From Prolixibacteraceae bacterium (GTDB taxonomy: Bacteria > Bacteroidota > Bacteroidia > Bacteroidales > Prolixibacteraceae), in NCBI GenBank assembly GCA_003506435.1, contig DOAQ01000015.1, forward strand, positions 95,897-159,896: DNA of 64,000 nucleotides, read 5' to 3'. Numbering within the stretch: position 1 is the first letter of the stretch; each line of letters starts with the position of its first letter. The position numbers were made by a program, and so were the translations under genes. Positions 18,342 to 27,445 of this stretch are shown here, in pieces. The notes below the pieces were generated by a model that saw only the letters and a program-made list of their open reading frames with translations, searched no databases and was not told the DNA's origin.

Positions 18342-18725
18342 CGTTTTAAAATTTATAGTGAAACTATACGTACGACACAAACATACCATGTTCTACAACA
18401 TCATGCTGCAAAACATACATTAACTGATTGTTAATTTTATGTCGGAAAACATATCGACATTTACTATTCATACATACAAAATCGTATAATATTGATTTAT
18501 AAATACTTCTATTCTAAAAATTTCGACCTTATCAACAATCGTACCATAAAATAAATTTTAATATTAAATTTAGATGAAGCTATTTATATCCCGGGCCATT
18601 AACAGGCATCGATCAAATTATTGCCCCTTCCCCGGAAAAAATGCGGCATCGTTTTGTTACTTTAATGCGACAACCATGACTAATAGTTTTTAAAATACCT
18701 GGAACACGAAACGAAATAAAATCAG
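18342..18725. other. 384-base divergent intergenic region, no gene found
   Basis: AT-rich spacer between the leftward secreted-protein gene and rightward comB. I found no plausible open frame, tRNA or convincing promoter. The minus strand near 18365 has a weak TATAGTTTC, one base off the usual -7 spacing. It must hold at least the promoters of both flanking genes. Confidence 0.5.
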
Positions 18726-19415
18726 ATGACTATTGAAATTTTTCAATTGCTGGAAGGTGCAAAAAGGGCGGAGGGACTAACTGTGATAATCGATGTTTTC
18801 CGGGCATTCTCAACGGCTTGTTATGCATTTGATAACGGAGCGTCGAAAATCTATCCGGTGGGAAACATTGATCTGGCATATTCCCTGAAAGAGAGAAATC
18901 CGGAATATGTGTTGATGGGAGAACGTTTTGAAAGGAAACCCGAAGGTTTTGATTTTGGCAACTCGCCAAGTCATTTGCTGAATGTCGATCTTTCAGGAAA
19001 AACCATCGTTCACACCACCAGCTCCGGCACCCAGGGAATTGTAAATGCAGTGAACGCAGAGGAAATAATCACCGGTAGTTTTGTCAATGCGGGTGCTATT
19101 GTTCGGTATATAAGAAAACAAAATCCCGAAAAAGTTTCTCTGGTTTGTATGGGATACAGTTGCGAATATCCGACCGACGAAGATACGTTCCTGGCAGAGT
19201 ACATAAAAAATGAATTGCTCGATAAAACCAATAATTTTTCTGAAATGGTTGAGCAGTTGAAGAAGGGAAGCGGAGCGCGGTTCTTCGCACCCGAAAATCA
19301 GGAATGGTCACCATCGGACGATTTTGGACTTTGTCTGGATCTAAACCGTTTTAACTTTGTTTTAAAAGTCGAGAAAGAAAAAGAACAAAATTATTTACGT
19401 AAAATTGAACTTTAA
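18726..19415 (+). CDS. comB: 2-phosphosulfolactate phosphatase family protein
   Basis: A 229-residue protein with ComB-family signatures in order: VIIDVFRAFSTACYAFDNGA (about 21-40), LMGERFERKPEGFDFGNSP (about 61-80), VHTTSSGTQG (about 95-104) and MGYSCEYPTDEDTFLAEYI. ComB hydrolyses 2-phosphosulfolactate to sulfolactate; in methanogens this leads to coenzyme M. Bacteroidota do not make coenzyme M, so here it more likely serves another sulfonate route or a related phosphate ester. It sits 62 bases ahead of a PLP-dependent C-S lyase/aminotransferase on the same strand, which fits sulfur metabolism. Family is clear, substrate is not. Confidence 0.85.
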   Translation: MTIEIFQLLEGAKRAEGLTVIIDVFRAFSTACYAFDNGASKIYPVGNIDLAYSLKERNPEYVLMGERFERKPEGFDFGNSPSHLLNVDLSGKTIVHTTSSGTQGIVNAVNAEEIITGSFVNAGAIVRYIRKQNPEKVSLVCMGYSCEYPTDEDTFLAEYIKNELLDKTNNFSEMVEQLKKGSGARFFAPENQEWSPSDDFGLCLDLNRFNFVLKVEKEKEQNYLRKIEL

Positions 19416-19477
19416 TGCTTCCCGTCTCTTATTAAATAATCGGAAATTGACTGGGAAATAACCGGATTCTTACAGAA

Positions 19478-20647
19478 ATGAAAATATATAATTTTGACGA
19501 GCTCGTTAACAGACAAGACACCAACTGTGTAAAATACGACGGACGATTGCAGTTTTTCGGAAACAATGATGTATTGCCGCTTTGGGTGGCAGATATGGAT
19601 TTCAAAACTCCTGATTTTATTACTGAAGCCGTTCAACTTCGGGCACAACACGCGATTTACGGATACACATTCCGGCCTGATTCGTACAACAACGCAATTA
19701 TTCACTGGCTGAAAACCCGTCACAACTGGGAAATACAAAAAGAATGGATTCACTTTAGTCCCGGGGTGGTTCCGGCCCTGGCTATGTCGGTAATGTGCTT
19801 TACAGAGCCCGGCGATTCGGTAATTGTACAACCTCCCGTTTATTTTCCGTTTTTTTCGGCAGTAAAAAACAGCGACCGCGAATTAATTGAAAACCCGTTA
19901 AAACTTCAAAACGGAAGATATTTTATGGATTTTGAAGATCTGGAAAAGAAAATTCAGGCCGACACAAAAATGTTGCTGCTTTGTAACCCGCACAATCCGG
20001 GAGGAATGGCCTGGACAAAAAAAGAACTTCAGAAACTGGGTGAAATATGTATCGCGAATAATATTATTGTGGTTTCCGATGAAATCCACTCCGATCTGAT
20101 TTTCAAAGGACACCGGCATATTCCCTTTGCCTCTGTTTCCGAAGAATTTGCCATGAACAGCATTACCTGCATGGCGCCCAGCAAAACATTCAATATCGCC
20201 GGACTTTCCACTTCTTTTATGGTGATGCCAAATAAAAAGATATTCGACAAATACGACAACCTGATGAAAGGCACCCATTTATACGGGGGTAATATTTTCG
20301 GGTCGGTTGCCCTAGAAGCTGCCTATACCAAAGGGTCCGACTGGCTTGACCAGATGATGAACTACGTGGAGGGAAATTATGATTTCATGGAACAGTTTCT
20401 AAAAGAAAATATTCCTCTGATTATACCCATGCGCCCGGAAGCAACGTATTTGGTCTGGCTCGATTTTTCTGCACTTAGGTTAAAAGATGCAGACATAAAT
20501 AGTCGCTTAATTAAAGCAGGAGTAGGACTCAATCGTGGCGTTCAGTTCGGACGGCAGGGAAAAGGATTTATGCGACTAAACATTGGATGTCCGCGATCAA
20601 TCCTCGAAGAAGCGCTTGAAAGAATGAAAAAAGAATTTGCGGAATAA
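19478..20647 (+). CDS. PLP-dependent C-S lyase/aminotransferase, PatB/MalY family
   Basis: A 389-residue fold-type I PLP enzyme. The start has the PatB/MalY hallmark LPLWVADMDFKTPDFI (about 33-48). LLLCNPHNPGGMAWTKKEL and VVSDEIHSDLIFKG hold the cofactor-binding Asp, and MAPSKTFNIAGLSTSFMV contains the Schiff-base lysine. The C-terminus has GFMRLNIGCPRSILEEAL with the substrate carboxylate-binding Arg. Members cleave cystathionine or cysteine S-conjugates to a thiol, pyruvate and ammonia. It follows comB closely. It could act as cystathionine beta-lyase or as an aminotransferase on a sulfonated amino acid; the sequence does not decide. Confidence 0.88.
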   Translation: MKIYNFDELVNRQDTNCVKYDGRLQFFGNNDVLPLWVADMDFKTPDFITEAVQLRAQHAIYGYTFRPDSYNNAIIHWLKTRHNWEIQKEWIHFSPGVVPALAMSVMCFTEPGDSVIVQPPVYFPFFSAVKNSDRELIENPLKLQNGRYFMDFEDLEKKIQADTKMLLLCNPHNPGGMAWTKKELQKLGEICIANNIIVVSDEIHSDLIFKGHRHIPFASVSEEFAMNSITCMAPSKTFNIAGLSTSFMVMPNKKIFDKYDNLMKGTHLYGGNIFGSVALEAAYTKGSDWLDQMMNYVEGNYDFMEQFLKENIPLIIPMRPEATYLVWLDFSALRLKDADINSRLIKAGVGLNRGVQFGRQGKGFMRLNIGCPRSILEEALERMKKEFAE

Positions 20648-20658
20648 CGAATTGTCTG

Positions 20659-23049
20659 CTATGACTTTTTCTTTTTCAATGAATTGAATTTGTATGCCAG
20701 ATCAAAATAAATCAAAAAATTATGCGGGTCGACATGACTGTTGATGATATAGTTGGCCCGTTGTTTTACTTCTTTATCGTACTCCATAGTATTGAACATA
20801 TCAACCACTTTCAGGCTAAATGTTGCCGCCTGTTTTAGCAGATTTGCTTTCAATCCTGCATCGAAGGTGTAGTAGCTGAACTGCTTGCCGTAATCGGAAA
20901 TAAAAGGGGAACTGTACCGCCCCGAAACCTGAACGACCAAGTCTTTATTGATCTTATAGTCGCTGGTTATTTTCGAAGTATAACTGAATTCTTCCCTGTC
21001 GAGTTCGGGACCAAATTTATCGCCGTTTATTTTGTTGAAATAACCCGAAATTGCCGGACGGAAAACAAACTTTTTTACAGCCAACATCGCACTGGCATCA
21101 ACTCCTGCGGAAATTATGTCACCCAGGTTTTCCGAAATGAAATAAGTTACATCCCGGCCTTCTTCATCCTGCTCAACAGAGTACCACTTGCCAATAATAT
21201 TCGATCGGTTTTTTGCAAAAAAGGTCAGGACAAAATTACTTTTTGCCCAAATCCAGTGATTTGCCAATTCGGCCTGATAAAAAACTTCGGGTTCCAGTTT
21301 CGGGTTTCCCACGCTTTTAAAATAATCGCCCCACGATAAACTAATCGGGTTAAGCTGACCGTAATTTGGCGGCGAAATCCTCGAAGTATAGGAAATTTCC
21401 CGGCTGTAACTCTTGCTGACAATTTGTTTCAGGTGAAGGGACGGAATGAGCTTGTAAAATGTATTGACAATCTTTTCTTCCATTCTGGTTTGATTGATCG
21501 CCTGTTCGAACCGAAGCCCGGCGCTTAACTGAAACTTCCCAAAACTTCCCGATAACAGTCCGTATGAACTGGCTGCATAGCCATAATAATCGAACGATTT
21601 GTCAACAATATTTTTTGACGATTCCACATATTCTCCTGTAACATTATTTCGTTTAAAGCTCGTCCGTTCGGAATAAAAATCCTGAAAAAAATGATTGACC
21701 GATGCAAGTACACCGAGTTCCAGTTTCCACTTTGAAGAAAGACGTTGATTGTAATCGGCTTTCAGTTTCAGAAGATGGATATTGTCAGAATAATCTTTAA
21801 AATCAGTCGTATAATTTTTTACCGGAACCGACTGTTCAACCGATACCGGCTGGTATAGCTGATCGTACTGATTCAAAGGAGTATTAAAAGAATAAAGCAG
21901 GTTCACATCAAGTACTTGTTCCCCATTTTCTTTAAATTCTTTTCTGAATACAGTAGTAAACTGATTAAACAAATTATTGTCTTTTCCTTCCCTACCGGTT
22001 GTGCTTTTTGATGTCAAGACATGATCCGCATTAAAGTTTTCCGTTTCATAATCGGAATTGTATTTCTGCGATTTATTCTGAAGCACATACTGAAAACTAA
22101 TAAAGTCTTTTTTATTGAAATAGTAATTGGCGCTGGTACTGAAGAATGCCGAAGAAGGAACCCGTACATCGAAACGGTCTTGATTCATGAAACGTAATTT
22201 ACCATCAATGAGCGCTTCACGCTCCATGAACGACTCAATTTCGGATTTATCTTTCTTGTAATTTACAGACGTTCCCAATCTCCATTTCTTCAGGTTGTAC
22301 CCCATTTGTACCGACACATTTTGTTTTTCGCGGGTTCCTGCACCAATCTCCATTTTTCCGTTGTATCCGGCTTTTGCACTCTTTTTCAGTTTTATATTTA
22401 TAATACCGGCCCCGTTTTTCGATTCATACCGCGCAGAAGGATTGGTAATCACTTCAATACTTTCAATCGCATTCGACGGGATCTGATCAAGCATCGATGA
22501 CAAATCACTCTCCATCCCGTCAATCAAAATAGTAGCTTTCGACCCCCGAAGCGTAACTTTATCATCCATATCAGTATTAAGCGAGGGAATATTCTGCAAA
22601 AGCTCCATTGCCGATTCGCCAACTGCATTCAGGTTTCCATCGACATTATACACCATCTTCCCGGCCTGCGATTCGAACATCCCTTTTTCGGAAACTACTT
22701 TTATTTCGCCTAGTTGTGTCGATTTTCTGCGCAGAATAACCGGCTTTAAATTCACAGACAGTCCGTTTATCTGAATGGAATCGACACGGACAGTTTCAAA
22801 ACCGACAAAATGAACCTGTAAATAATAATTTCCGTCGTTCAGATTTTTCAACACGAATTTACCTTTTTCATCGGTCATCGTCCCTTTGCAGATAAGAGAA
22901 TCAGAAGCTTTCATCAATGCCACGTTAGCAAACGAAACAGCGGCTTTGTTCGGTGTAACAACCTGCCCCTGCAATGAAACAGAGTATTGCGAATAACTCA
23001 CAAGACAGAATAGAAAAAACAAAATAATTGTAAAAAGTATACTTTTCAC
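20659..23049 (-). CDS. outer-membrane beta-barrel TonB-dependent receptor family protein
   Basis: A 796-residue receptor with a signal peptide, a CarboxypepD-regulatory-like domain (about 30-105, LQGQVVTPNKAAVSFANVAL), a plug-like region (about 120-220: AMELLQNIPSLNTDMDDKVT, ATILIDGMESDLSSML and IESIEVITNPSARYESKNGA) and a barrel of the outer-membrane-beta-barrel family ending in DLAYKFNSLKKKKS. I chose the GTG at 23049, which gives a compact signal peptide (KSILFTIILFFLFCLVSYSQ); the longer GTG at 23103 lies inside remains of a sulfatase gene. No SusD partner is present. Members of this class often act in metal, peptide or nutrient uptake; the substrate is unknown. Confidence 0.83.
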   Translation of the reverse strand: MKSILFTIILFFLFCLVSYSQYSVSLQGQVVTPNKAAVSFANVALMKASDSLICKGTMTDEKGKFVLKNLNDGNYYLQVHFVGFETVRVDSIQINGLSVNLKPVILRRKSTQLGEIKVVSEKGMFESQAGKMVYNVDGNLNAVGESAMELLQNIPSLNTDMDDKVTLRGSKATILIDGMESDLSSMLDQIPSNAIESIEVITNPSARYESKNGAGIINIKLKKSAKAGYNGKMEIGAGTREKQNVSVQMGYNLKKWRLGTSVNYKKDKSEIESFMEREALIDGKLRFMNQDRFDVRVPSSAFFSTSANYYFNKKDFISFQYVLQNKSQKYNSDYETENFNADHVLTSKSTTGREGKDNNLFNQFTTVFRKEFKENGEQVLDVNLLYSFNTPLNQYDQLYQPVSVEQSVPVKNYTTDFKDYSDNIHLLKLKADYNQRLSSKWKLELGVLASVNHFFQDFYSERTSFKRNNVTGEYVESSKNIVDKSFDYYGYAASSYGLLSGSFGKFQLSAGLRFEQAINQTRMEEKIVNTFYKLIPSLHLKQIVSKSYSREISYTSRISPPNYGQLNPISLSWGDYFKSVGNPKLEPEVFYQAELANHWIWAKSNFVLTFFAKNRSNIIGKWYSVEQDEEGRDVTYFISENLGDIISAGVDASAMLAVKKFVFRPAISGYFNKINGDKFGPELDREEFSYTSKITSDYKINKDLVVQVSGRYSSPFISDYGKQFSYYTFDAGLKANLLKQAATFSLKVVDMFNTMEYDKEVKQRANYIINSHVDPHNFLIYFDLAYKFNSLKKKKS

Positions 23050-23075
23050 ACTGAATGTTTTATTTGTTGTGTAGT

Positions 23076-23431
23076 TCAGTTTTTCACCGGATTGATATCC
23101 CACTTTTCCATTAAGCCTATTGCTGCCCGCATATCGTAATCGCTTGCCGAACCCGGTTTTTGATTTTTATCATCTGCGCAACTTCTTCAACAACAGGAGT
23201 ACACACCGGTACATTGGCATACGCGTAGGTGTACGAAAAGCCTTCAGATGCCAGTTTGCCAGAATATGGAGTTGTTGCAAACGAATCGCCGTAACAACCG
23301 AAAAACAGACTGTTGTCTTCGCTGGTTAGCCACAGAATATTTGGAAGTTCGGCAGAAACTTCAGAATTGCAGGAAAGTGCAAACATAGACAGAGTGATAC
23401 CAATAGAAGTGATTCGGGTTGTCGGGTTCAT
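23076..23431 (-). pseudogene. sulfatase pseudogene with large internal deletion
   Basis: From the ATG at 23431 the frame encodes a lipoprotein leader (ALSC) and a clear sulfatase N-terminus: PNILWLTSEDNSLFFGCYGD, then AYANVPVCTP, which is the start of the C-x-P-x-R active-site signature. Immediately afterwards homology stops. In another frame, ending at the TGA 23076-23078, the sequence reads a sulfatase-like C-terminus (DYDMRAAIGLMEKWDINPVK). So roughly 350-400 codons between the active-site start and the last 30 residues are missing and the frame is shifted. The unshifted reading ends early at about 23117. It cannot encode an active sulfatase. Confidence 0.75.
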
Positions 23432-23482
23432 CAGATAATTTATTAGGTTTTTTGAACCTTTAAAAGTAAAAAAAATACTCTA

Positions 23483-23872
23483 TCAGGCAATAATTTCTAC
23501 CCGGTTGCCTTCCGGGTCCAGAACTACACTTTCATAATTTCCGTCGCCGGTGTTGCGGGGCTCGCCAACAACCGGAAAACCGTCGCTTTTTAATTGCTCT
23601 GTCAACCTGTCAACTTTCATCTTCGACCCTACTTTTATGGCCAGATGAATAATGCCTAAAAATTGTTTTCGGGGATCGTTCTTCGATTTTGGAATTCCGG
23701 GCATCTGCATGAGTTCCAAAGTACAATCACTGTCGAAATTTAAAAAATACGAGCGAAAATCTTTACTGTGGTTGTAATATCCTTCGTTGGTACTTGCATC
23801 AAAATAGTGCATATAGAAATGTTGCATGCCTTCCAGGTCGTTGCACCAAATAGCAATGTGGTCAATTTTCAT
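23483..23872 (-). CDS. VOC-superfamily (glyoxalase/bleomycin-resistance fold) protein
   Basis: A 129-residue single VOC domain: IDHIAIWCNDLEGMQHFYMH at the start, GIIHLAIKVGSK near the middle and ESVVLDPEGNRVEI at the end, giving the paired beta-alpha-beta-beta-beta modules with His and Glu metal-ligand positions (H4, E49-like, H-A-I and a final Glu). These enzymes use a divalent metal for isomerisation, dioxygenation or glutathione transfer. The likely annotation is a lactoylglutathione-lyase-like protein, but the substrate is not evident. It lies between a sulfatase remnant and an HD hydrolase on the same strand. Confidence 0.85.
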   Translation of the reverse strand: MKIDHIAIWCNDLEGMQHFYMHYFDASTNEGYYNHSKDFRSYFLNFDSDCTLELMQMPGIPKSKNDPRKQFLGIIHLAIKVGSKMKVDRLTEQLKSDGFPVVGEPRNTGDGNYESVVLDPEGNRVEIIA

Positions 23873-23906
23873 GGCCGCCGGTTTTTAATGGTTTGATGGT
23901 TTAAAG

Positions 23907-24557
23907 TTAAGAAATACAATTCCATTCGTTAAAAAATTCTTCCAGAAAAAATTTCATAAAATAGTGGCGATTTTCGGCTAGTTTTTTTGCCGTTTCTGTA
24001 TTCATCCGGTCTTTCAGTAATAAAAGCTTTTCATAAAAATGATTAATCGTCGGGGCATCCCCGTTTTTGTACGCTTCAAACGACTGGTGACAGACGGGTT
24101 CGACCCCCGGATCATAAATCAGACGGTTTTTATGTCCACCGTAAGCAAAAGTCCGCGCAATGCCAATCGCTCCCATTGCATCCAGCCGGTCGGCATCCTG
24201 AACTGCTTTCGATTCCAGGCTCGTTGCCCTTGTTTCCACTCCGGCACCCTTGAACGAAACTTCACCAATAATCTCAAGTATCCGTTCGGTGAGCGTGCTG
24301 TCCATGTTCAATCCCTGCATCCAAGCCCGGGCTTTCTCACTCTGCATGTTGTTTTCCCCGGAAAGTTTCCAGTCGTCGAGGTCATGAAGCAGGGCAGCCA
24401 TCTCAACAACAAACAAATCGGCTCCCTCCTTTTCAGCAATAAACAATGCCAGTTGCCTTACCCGATGGATGTGCCACCAATCGTGCCCGCTTCCTTCCTG
24501 CAGAAAAACATTGCGGATATAATTTCCCGTTTTACCGATGATCTCATCTGTTCCCAT
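23907..24557 (-). CDS. HD-domain phosphohydrolase (YedJ-like)
   Basis: A 216-residue metal-dependent phosphohydrolase with the HD motif set GHDWWHIHRVRQLALFI (about 23-39), AALLHDLDDWKL (about 54-65) and AVQDADRLDAMGAIGIAR (about 113-130), which give the H...HD...D ligands. YedJ-type proteins are stand-alone HD hydrolases of unknown substrate, probably nucleotides. It precedes the VOC gene by 34 bases on the same strand and is divergent from the acyl-CoA synthetase. No regulatory domain is fused to it. Confidence 0.85.
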   Translation of the reverse strand: MGTDEIIGKTGNYIRNVFLQEGSGHDWWHIHRVRQLALFIAEKEGADLFVVEMAALLHDLDDWKLSGENNMQSEKARAWMQGLNMDSTLTERILEIIGEVSFKGAGVETRATSLESKAVQDADRLDAMGAIGIARTFAYGGHKNRLIYDPGVEPVCHQSFEAYKNGDAPTINHFYEKLLLLKDRMNTETAKKLAENRHYFMKFFLEEFFNEWNCIS

Positions 24558-24720
24558 TCATCCAAATTTATGGAATCGAATCGAATTTGTAAAGACATGA
24601 AGTCTATTTTAATTTTCAGGAATTCGGAACAACAAGTTGCAATATTCGACGTACAACTGTTTCACAACCGTTTAAAGCATTAAATCTTGTTAAAATTCAT
24701 TATAGGAATGAAGAAATACC

Positions 24721-24728
24721 TATTTTTG
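24721..24728 (+). promoter_or_regulatory. -7 element for the acyl-CoA synthetase gene
   Basis: TATTTTTG matches TAnnTTTG exactly, 58 bases before the ATG at 24787 in the divergent gap. No matching -33 TTTG is seen at 19-21 bases. Confidence 0.35.
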
Positions 24729-24786
24729 CCGAATTATTAACAGTCAGTCATGTTTTTTTGTACGTGTTGACTTAATATATTTTGGT

Positions 24787-26427
24787 ATGGGAAGTATGAA
24801 AAAACTGACTTTACCTGTTATGCTTCAGGAAAGTTTCAGGGAATATGCAGAAAGAAATTCATTGGTTTTTGCAGGCGAAGAGGAACGGACGTATTCTCAA
24901 TTGGAAAATGAAGTAAAAATTGCTGCTCAGCAATTAAAATCAATAGGAATTTCAAAAGGAGACAAAGTTGCTATTTTGAGCGCCAATATGCCCAACTGGG
25001 GAGTGGCGTTTTTTGCCATTGGAGTAACAGGAGCCATTGTGGTACCTATCTTACCCGATTTTCATCCCAATGAAATCCGGAACATTTTAAAACATGCAGA
25101 AGTAAGCGCAATGTATGTTTCGGAAGGATTGGTCAGCAAACTTTTGCCTGAAGAATATCCGGAAATTCAAATTATTGAAATCGAAAATTTCAGTCTGCAA
25201 AATGTCGGCGCTTATCCTCCTGCTGAATTGCCCGACGCAAAAGATTTTGTTTTTGAGGATGTGAATGAGGAAGATCTGCTTTCAATTATTTATACTTCGG
25301 GCACAACCGGTAAGTCGAAAGGAGTAATGTTATCCCACAGGAACATTGTTTGGACCGCACAGCAATCACGATTACTACATCATGTTGTTTCGGAAGATCG
25401 CTTTTTGTCGGTACTTCCGCTGTCGCACACACTGGAAAATACGCTGGTGCTGATTTTACCCATTATGTTTGGCGCATCGGTACACTACCTGCGGAAACCA
25501 CCTATTGCACCGGTTTTGCTTCCCGCACTGAAAATCGTGAAGCCAACCACCATGCTGATCGTTCCACTGATTATTGAAAAAATATTCAAAAGCAAAATAG
25601 TCCCGGGAATCAATGAAAAATGGATTACCCGCAATTTGTACAAAACGGCCTTTTTCCGCAAACTGTTGCACCGGGTGGCGGGTAAAAAACTGTATGAGAC
25701 TTTTGGCGGACATCTCCGTTTCTTCGGAATCGGTGGGGCCAAGCTCGACGACAACGTGGAACGTTTCCTGATGGATGCCAAATTTCCGTTCGCTATTGGA
25801 TACGGAATGACCGAATCATCGCCATTGCTGGCTGGCGCTGCGGTGGGTAAAACCCGCTATTTGTCAACCGGGGTGGCTATGGAGGGTGTTGAACTGCGCA
25901 TTGGCGATGCCGACCCTTTAACAGGAGAAGGAGAAATTCAGGCACGTGGCCTTAATGTAATGAAAGGATATTACAAAGAACCGGAATTAACCCGTGATGC
26001 GTTCACTTCCGATGGCTGGCTTCGTACCGGTGACAGAGGCTGTTTCGATAAAGACAATCTTCTTTACATTAAAGGTCGTATCAAAAATATGATCGTTAGT
26101 TCCAGCGGTGAAAATATTTATCCTGAAGAAATTGAATCGGTAATCAACCGGATGGAATATGTGCTCGAATCGCTGGTGGTTCAGCAAAAAGGCCGTTTGG
26201 TAGCCATGGTGCACCTCAATTATGAAGAAATGGAAAAACGCTTCAAACTGATGAAAGAAGAAGCAGTTCAACTCTTCAATGAAAAAACCGATGAAATATT
26301 GCGTGATATTCAGATAAACGTAAACGAACAACTCAATAAATTCTCACAAATCCAACGGGTAGTTTTGCAGCCTGTTCCTTTCGAGAAAACACCGACACAA
26401 AAAATAAAACGGTTCCTGTATTTATAA
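24787..26427 (+). CDS. long-chain-fatty-acid-CoA ligase (AMP-forming)
   Basis: A 546-residue ANL-family synthetase: the AMP-binding P-loop IIYTSGTTGKSKGVMLSH (about 167-184), the YGMTESSPLL motif (about 339-348), the hinge-region GWLRTGDRGCFDKDNLLYIK, and the C-terminal KNMIVSSSGENIYPEEIE with a catalytic-lysine segment TPTQKIKRFLYL at the end. It activates fatty acids to acyl-CoA via acyl-AMP, at the cytoplasmic face of the membrane. Length is somewhat shorter than E. coli FadD but typical of the Bacteroidota form. It is monocistronic, 14 bases from the stop of the convergent neighbour. Confidence 0.9.
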   Translation: MGSMKKLTLPVMLQESFREYAERNSLVFAGEEERTYSQLENEVKIAAQQLKSIGISKGDKVAILSANMPNWGVAFFAIGVTGAIVVPILPDFHPNEIRNILKHAEVSAMYVSEGLVSKLLPEEYPEIQIIEIENFSLQNVGAYPPAELPDAKDFVFEDVNEEDLLSIIYTSGTTGKSKGVMLSHRNIVWTAQQSRLLHHVVSEDRFLSVLPLSHTLENTLVLILPIMFGASVHYLRKPPIAPVLLPALKIVKPTTMLIVPLIIEKIFKSKIVPGINEKWITRNLYKTAFFRKLLHRVAGKKLYETFGGHLRFFGIGGAKLDDNVERFLMDAKFPFAIGYGMTESSPLLAGAAVGKTRYLSTGVAMEGVELRIGDADPLTGEGEIQARGLNVMKGYYKEPELTRDAFTSDGWLRTGDRGCFDKDNLLYIKGRIKNMIVSSSGENIYPEEIESVINRMEYVLESLVVQQKGRLVAMVHLNYEEMEKRFKLMKEEAVQLFNEKTDEILRDIQINVNEQLNKFSQIQRVVLQPVPFEKTPTQKIKRFLYL

Positions 26428-26441
26428 ACAAGCGTTATATT

Positions 26442-27197
26442 TTATTCTGCCGGTTCCTGAAGCCATAACTCGTATTGCCCGATAATAGCTGCACGCACAT
26501 CATATTCTGATGAAGTGTGGTTGAGTATTCCTTTGGAATTGAAATACAGCATGAATTTATCGGCATCTGTTTCGTTTAATCCGGTAAGGTTCATCACCAC
26601 TTCTTTCGAGTAATATTTTGAAAGCATTTGCCAACGTTCTTCCGAAACAATGGCTTTACGGACTTCCCGTTTTTCTTTTTCATCATCGCTCAAATGATAC
26701 TGCAAGAACGATAACGGATTGAACAACGCTGCAATAATGGGAGGTTTCGAATTATAACCGTCCCCCCTCAGTTCGGGAGAAATATCTACGGATTTAGCTT
26801 CGGGAAGACCAAGGTCTACTTCTTTCCGTTCGCCTTTCACTTCCACCTCTTTGATGGCAAACCGGACCGGGATAGCATGAATGGTGTACAGGTTGTTTTC
26901 GTTGTACCTGGGATCAATTTGAATATACATTTTCTTAAAACCTATCACCGAAATTGCCAGGCTATCAACATTCAGCATTTCAAGAATAAATTTTCCGGAA
27001 GCATCGGTGGTTGTGCCGCCATGGGTGCGCATATTCACCACGTGGACATACGGAATCGGGAGACCATCGTCGATATTTACAATCTGACCCTTCAGTTTAA
27101 TCAAAACCGGATCGATTTCATCGTCAAACCCCTGCGCCGCCACCACATTCAGTAACAACAAAAAACTGAAAACCGATATGCTAATCTCTTTTATCAT
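26442..27197 (-). CDS. secreted CarboxypepD-regulatory-like domain protein
   Basis: A 251-residue exported protein: signal peptide (1-21), then a CarboxypepD-reg-like/DUF4480 domain (about 33-110, IKLKGQIVNIDDGLPIPYVH and TDASGKFILEML and SVIGFKKMYIQI) and a C-terminal alpha-helical part (about 150-245: PLSFLQYHLSDDEKEKREV, EERWQMLSKYYSKEVVMNLT). This architecture is common in Bacteroidota periplasmic proteins of unknown function. It is convergent with the acyl-CoA ligase and divergent from the PorP/SprF gene. No catalytic residues are evident. Confidence 0.7.
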   Translation of the reverse strand: MIKEISISVFSFLLLLNVVAAQGFDDEIDPVLIKLKGQIVNIDDGLPIPYVHVVNMRTHGGTTTDASGKFILEMLNVDSLAISVIGFKKMYIQIDPRYNENNLYTIHAIPVRFAIKEVEVKGERKEVDLGLPEAKSVDISPELRGDGYNSKPPIIAALFNPLSFLQYHLSDDEKEKREVRKAIVSEERWQMLSKYYSKEVVMNLTGLNETDADKFMLYFNSKGILNHTSSEYDVRAAIIGQYELWLQEPAE

Positions 27198-27251
27198 TTT
27201 ACAGATACCAAAAATAACTTATTTCGGGGAACTTCGCCCGACAACTAACAT

Positions 27252-27271
27252 CTGTTAACTGCTTTTAACAG
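27252..27271. repeat. perfect 7-bp inverted repeat in a divergent promoter region
   Basis: CTGTTAA, six bases, TTAACAG. It lies 55 bases upstream of the leftward CarboxypepD-like gene and 175 bases upstream of PorP/SprF. The spacing and symmetry fit an operator, but no regulator is linked. Confidence 0.35.
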
Positions 27272-27445
27272 TGTTTAATGATACCGTTCTATTTTTAGGG
27301 ATAGTAAACCGACATTTAATGTTCACTTGTTTCACATGAAGCGCCATCCGATCAGTCCAATCTAAAAATCATTTCGCCCGAAACAAAATCACCTGTCGCA
27401 ATTTATTTTAACTTAGCGAGCTTTAGCCTAATAACTTACAAACTA

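Noticed and set aside
23050..23103. Upstream GTG (23103) as start of the outer-membrane receptor
   Set aside because: These 18 codons overlap the coding remains of the sulfatase C-terminus; the GTG at 23049 gives a compact signal peptide.
24039..24683. Plus-strand 214-residue frame
   Set aside because: Antisense to the HD hydrolase, whose metal-ligand motifs are intact; no promoter fits the plus frame.
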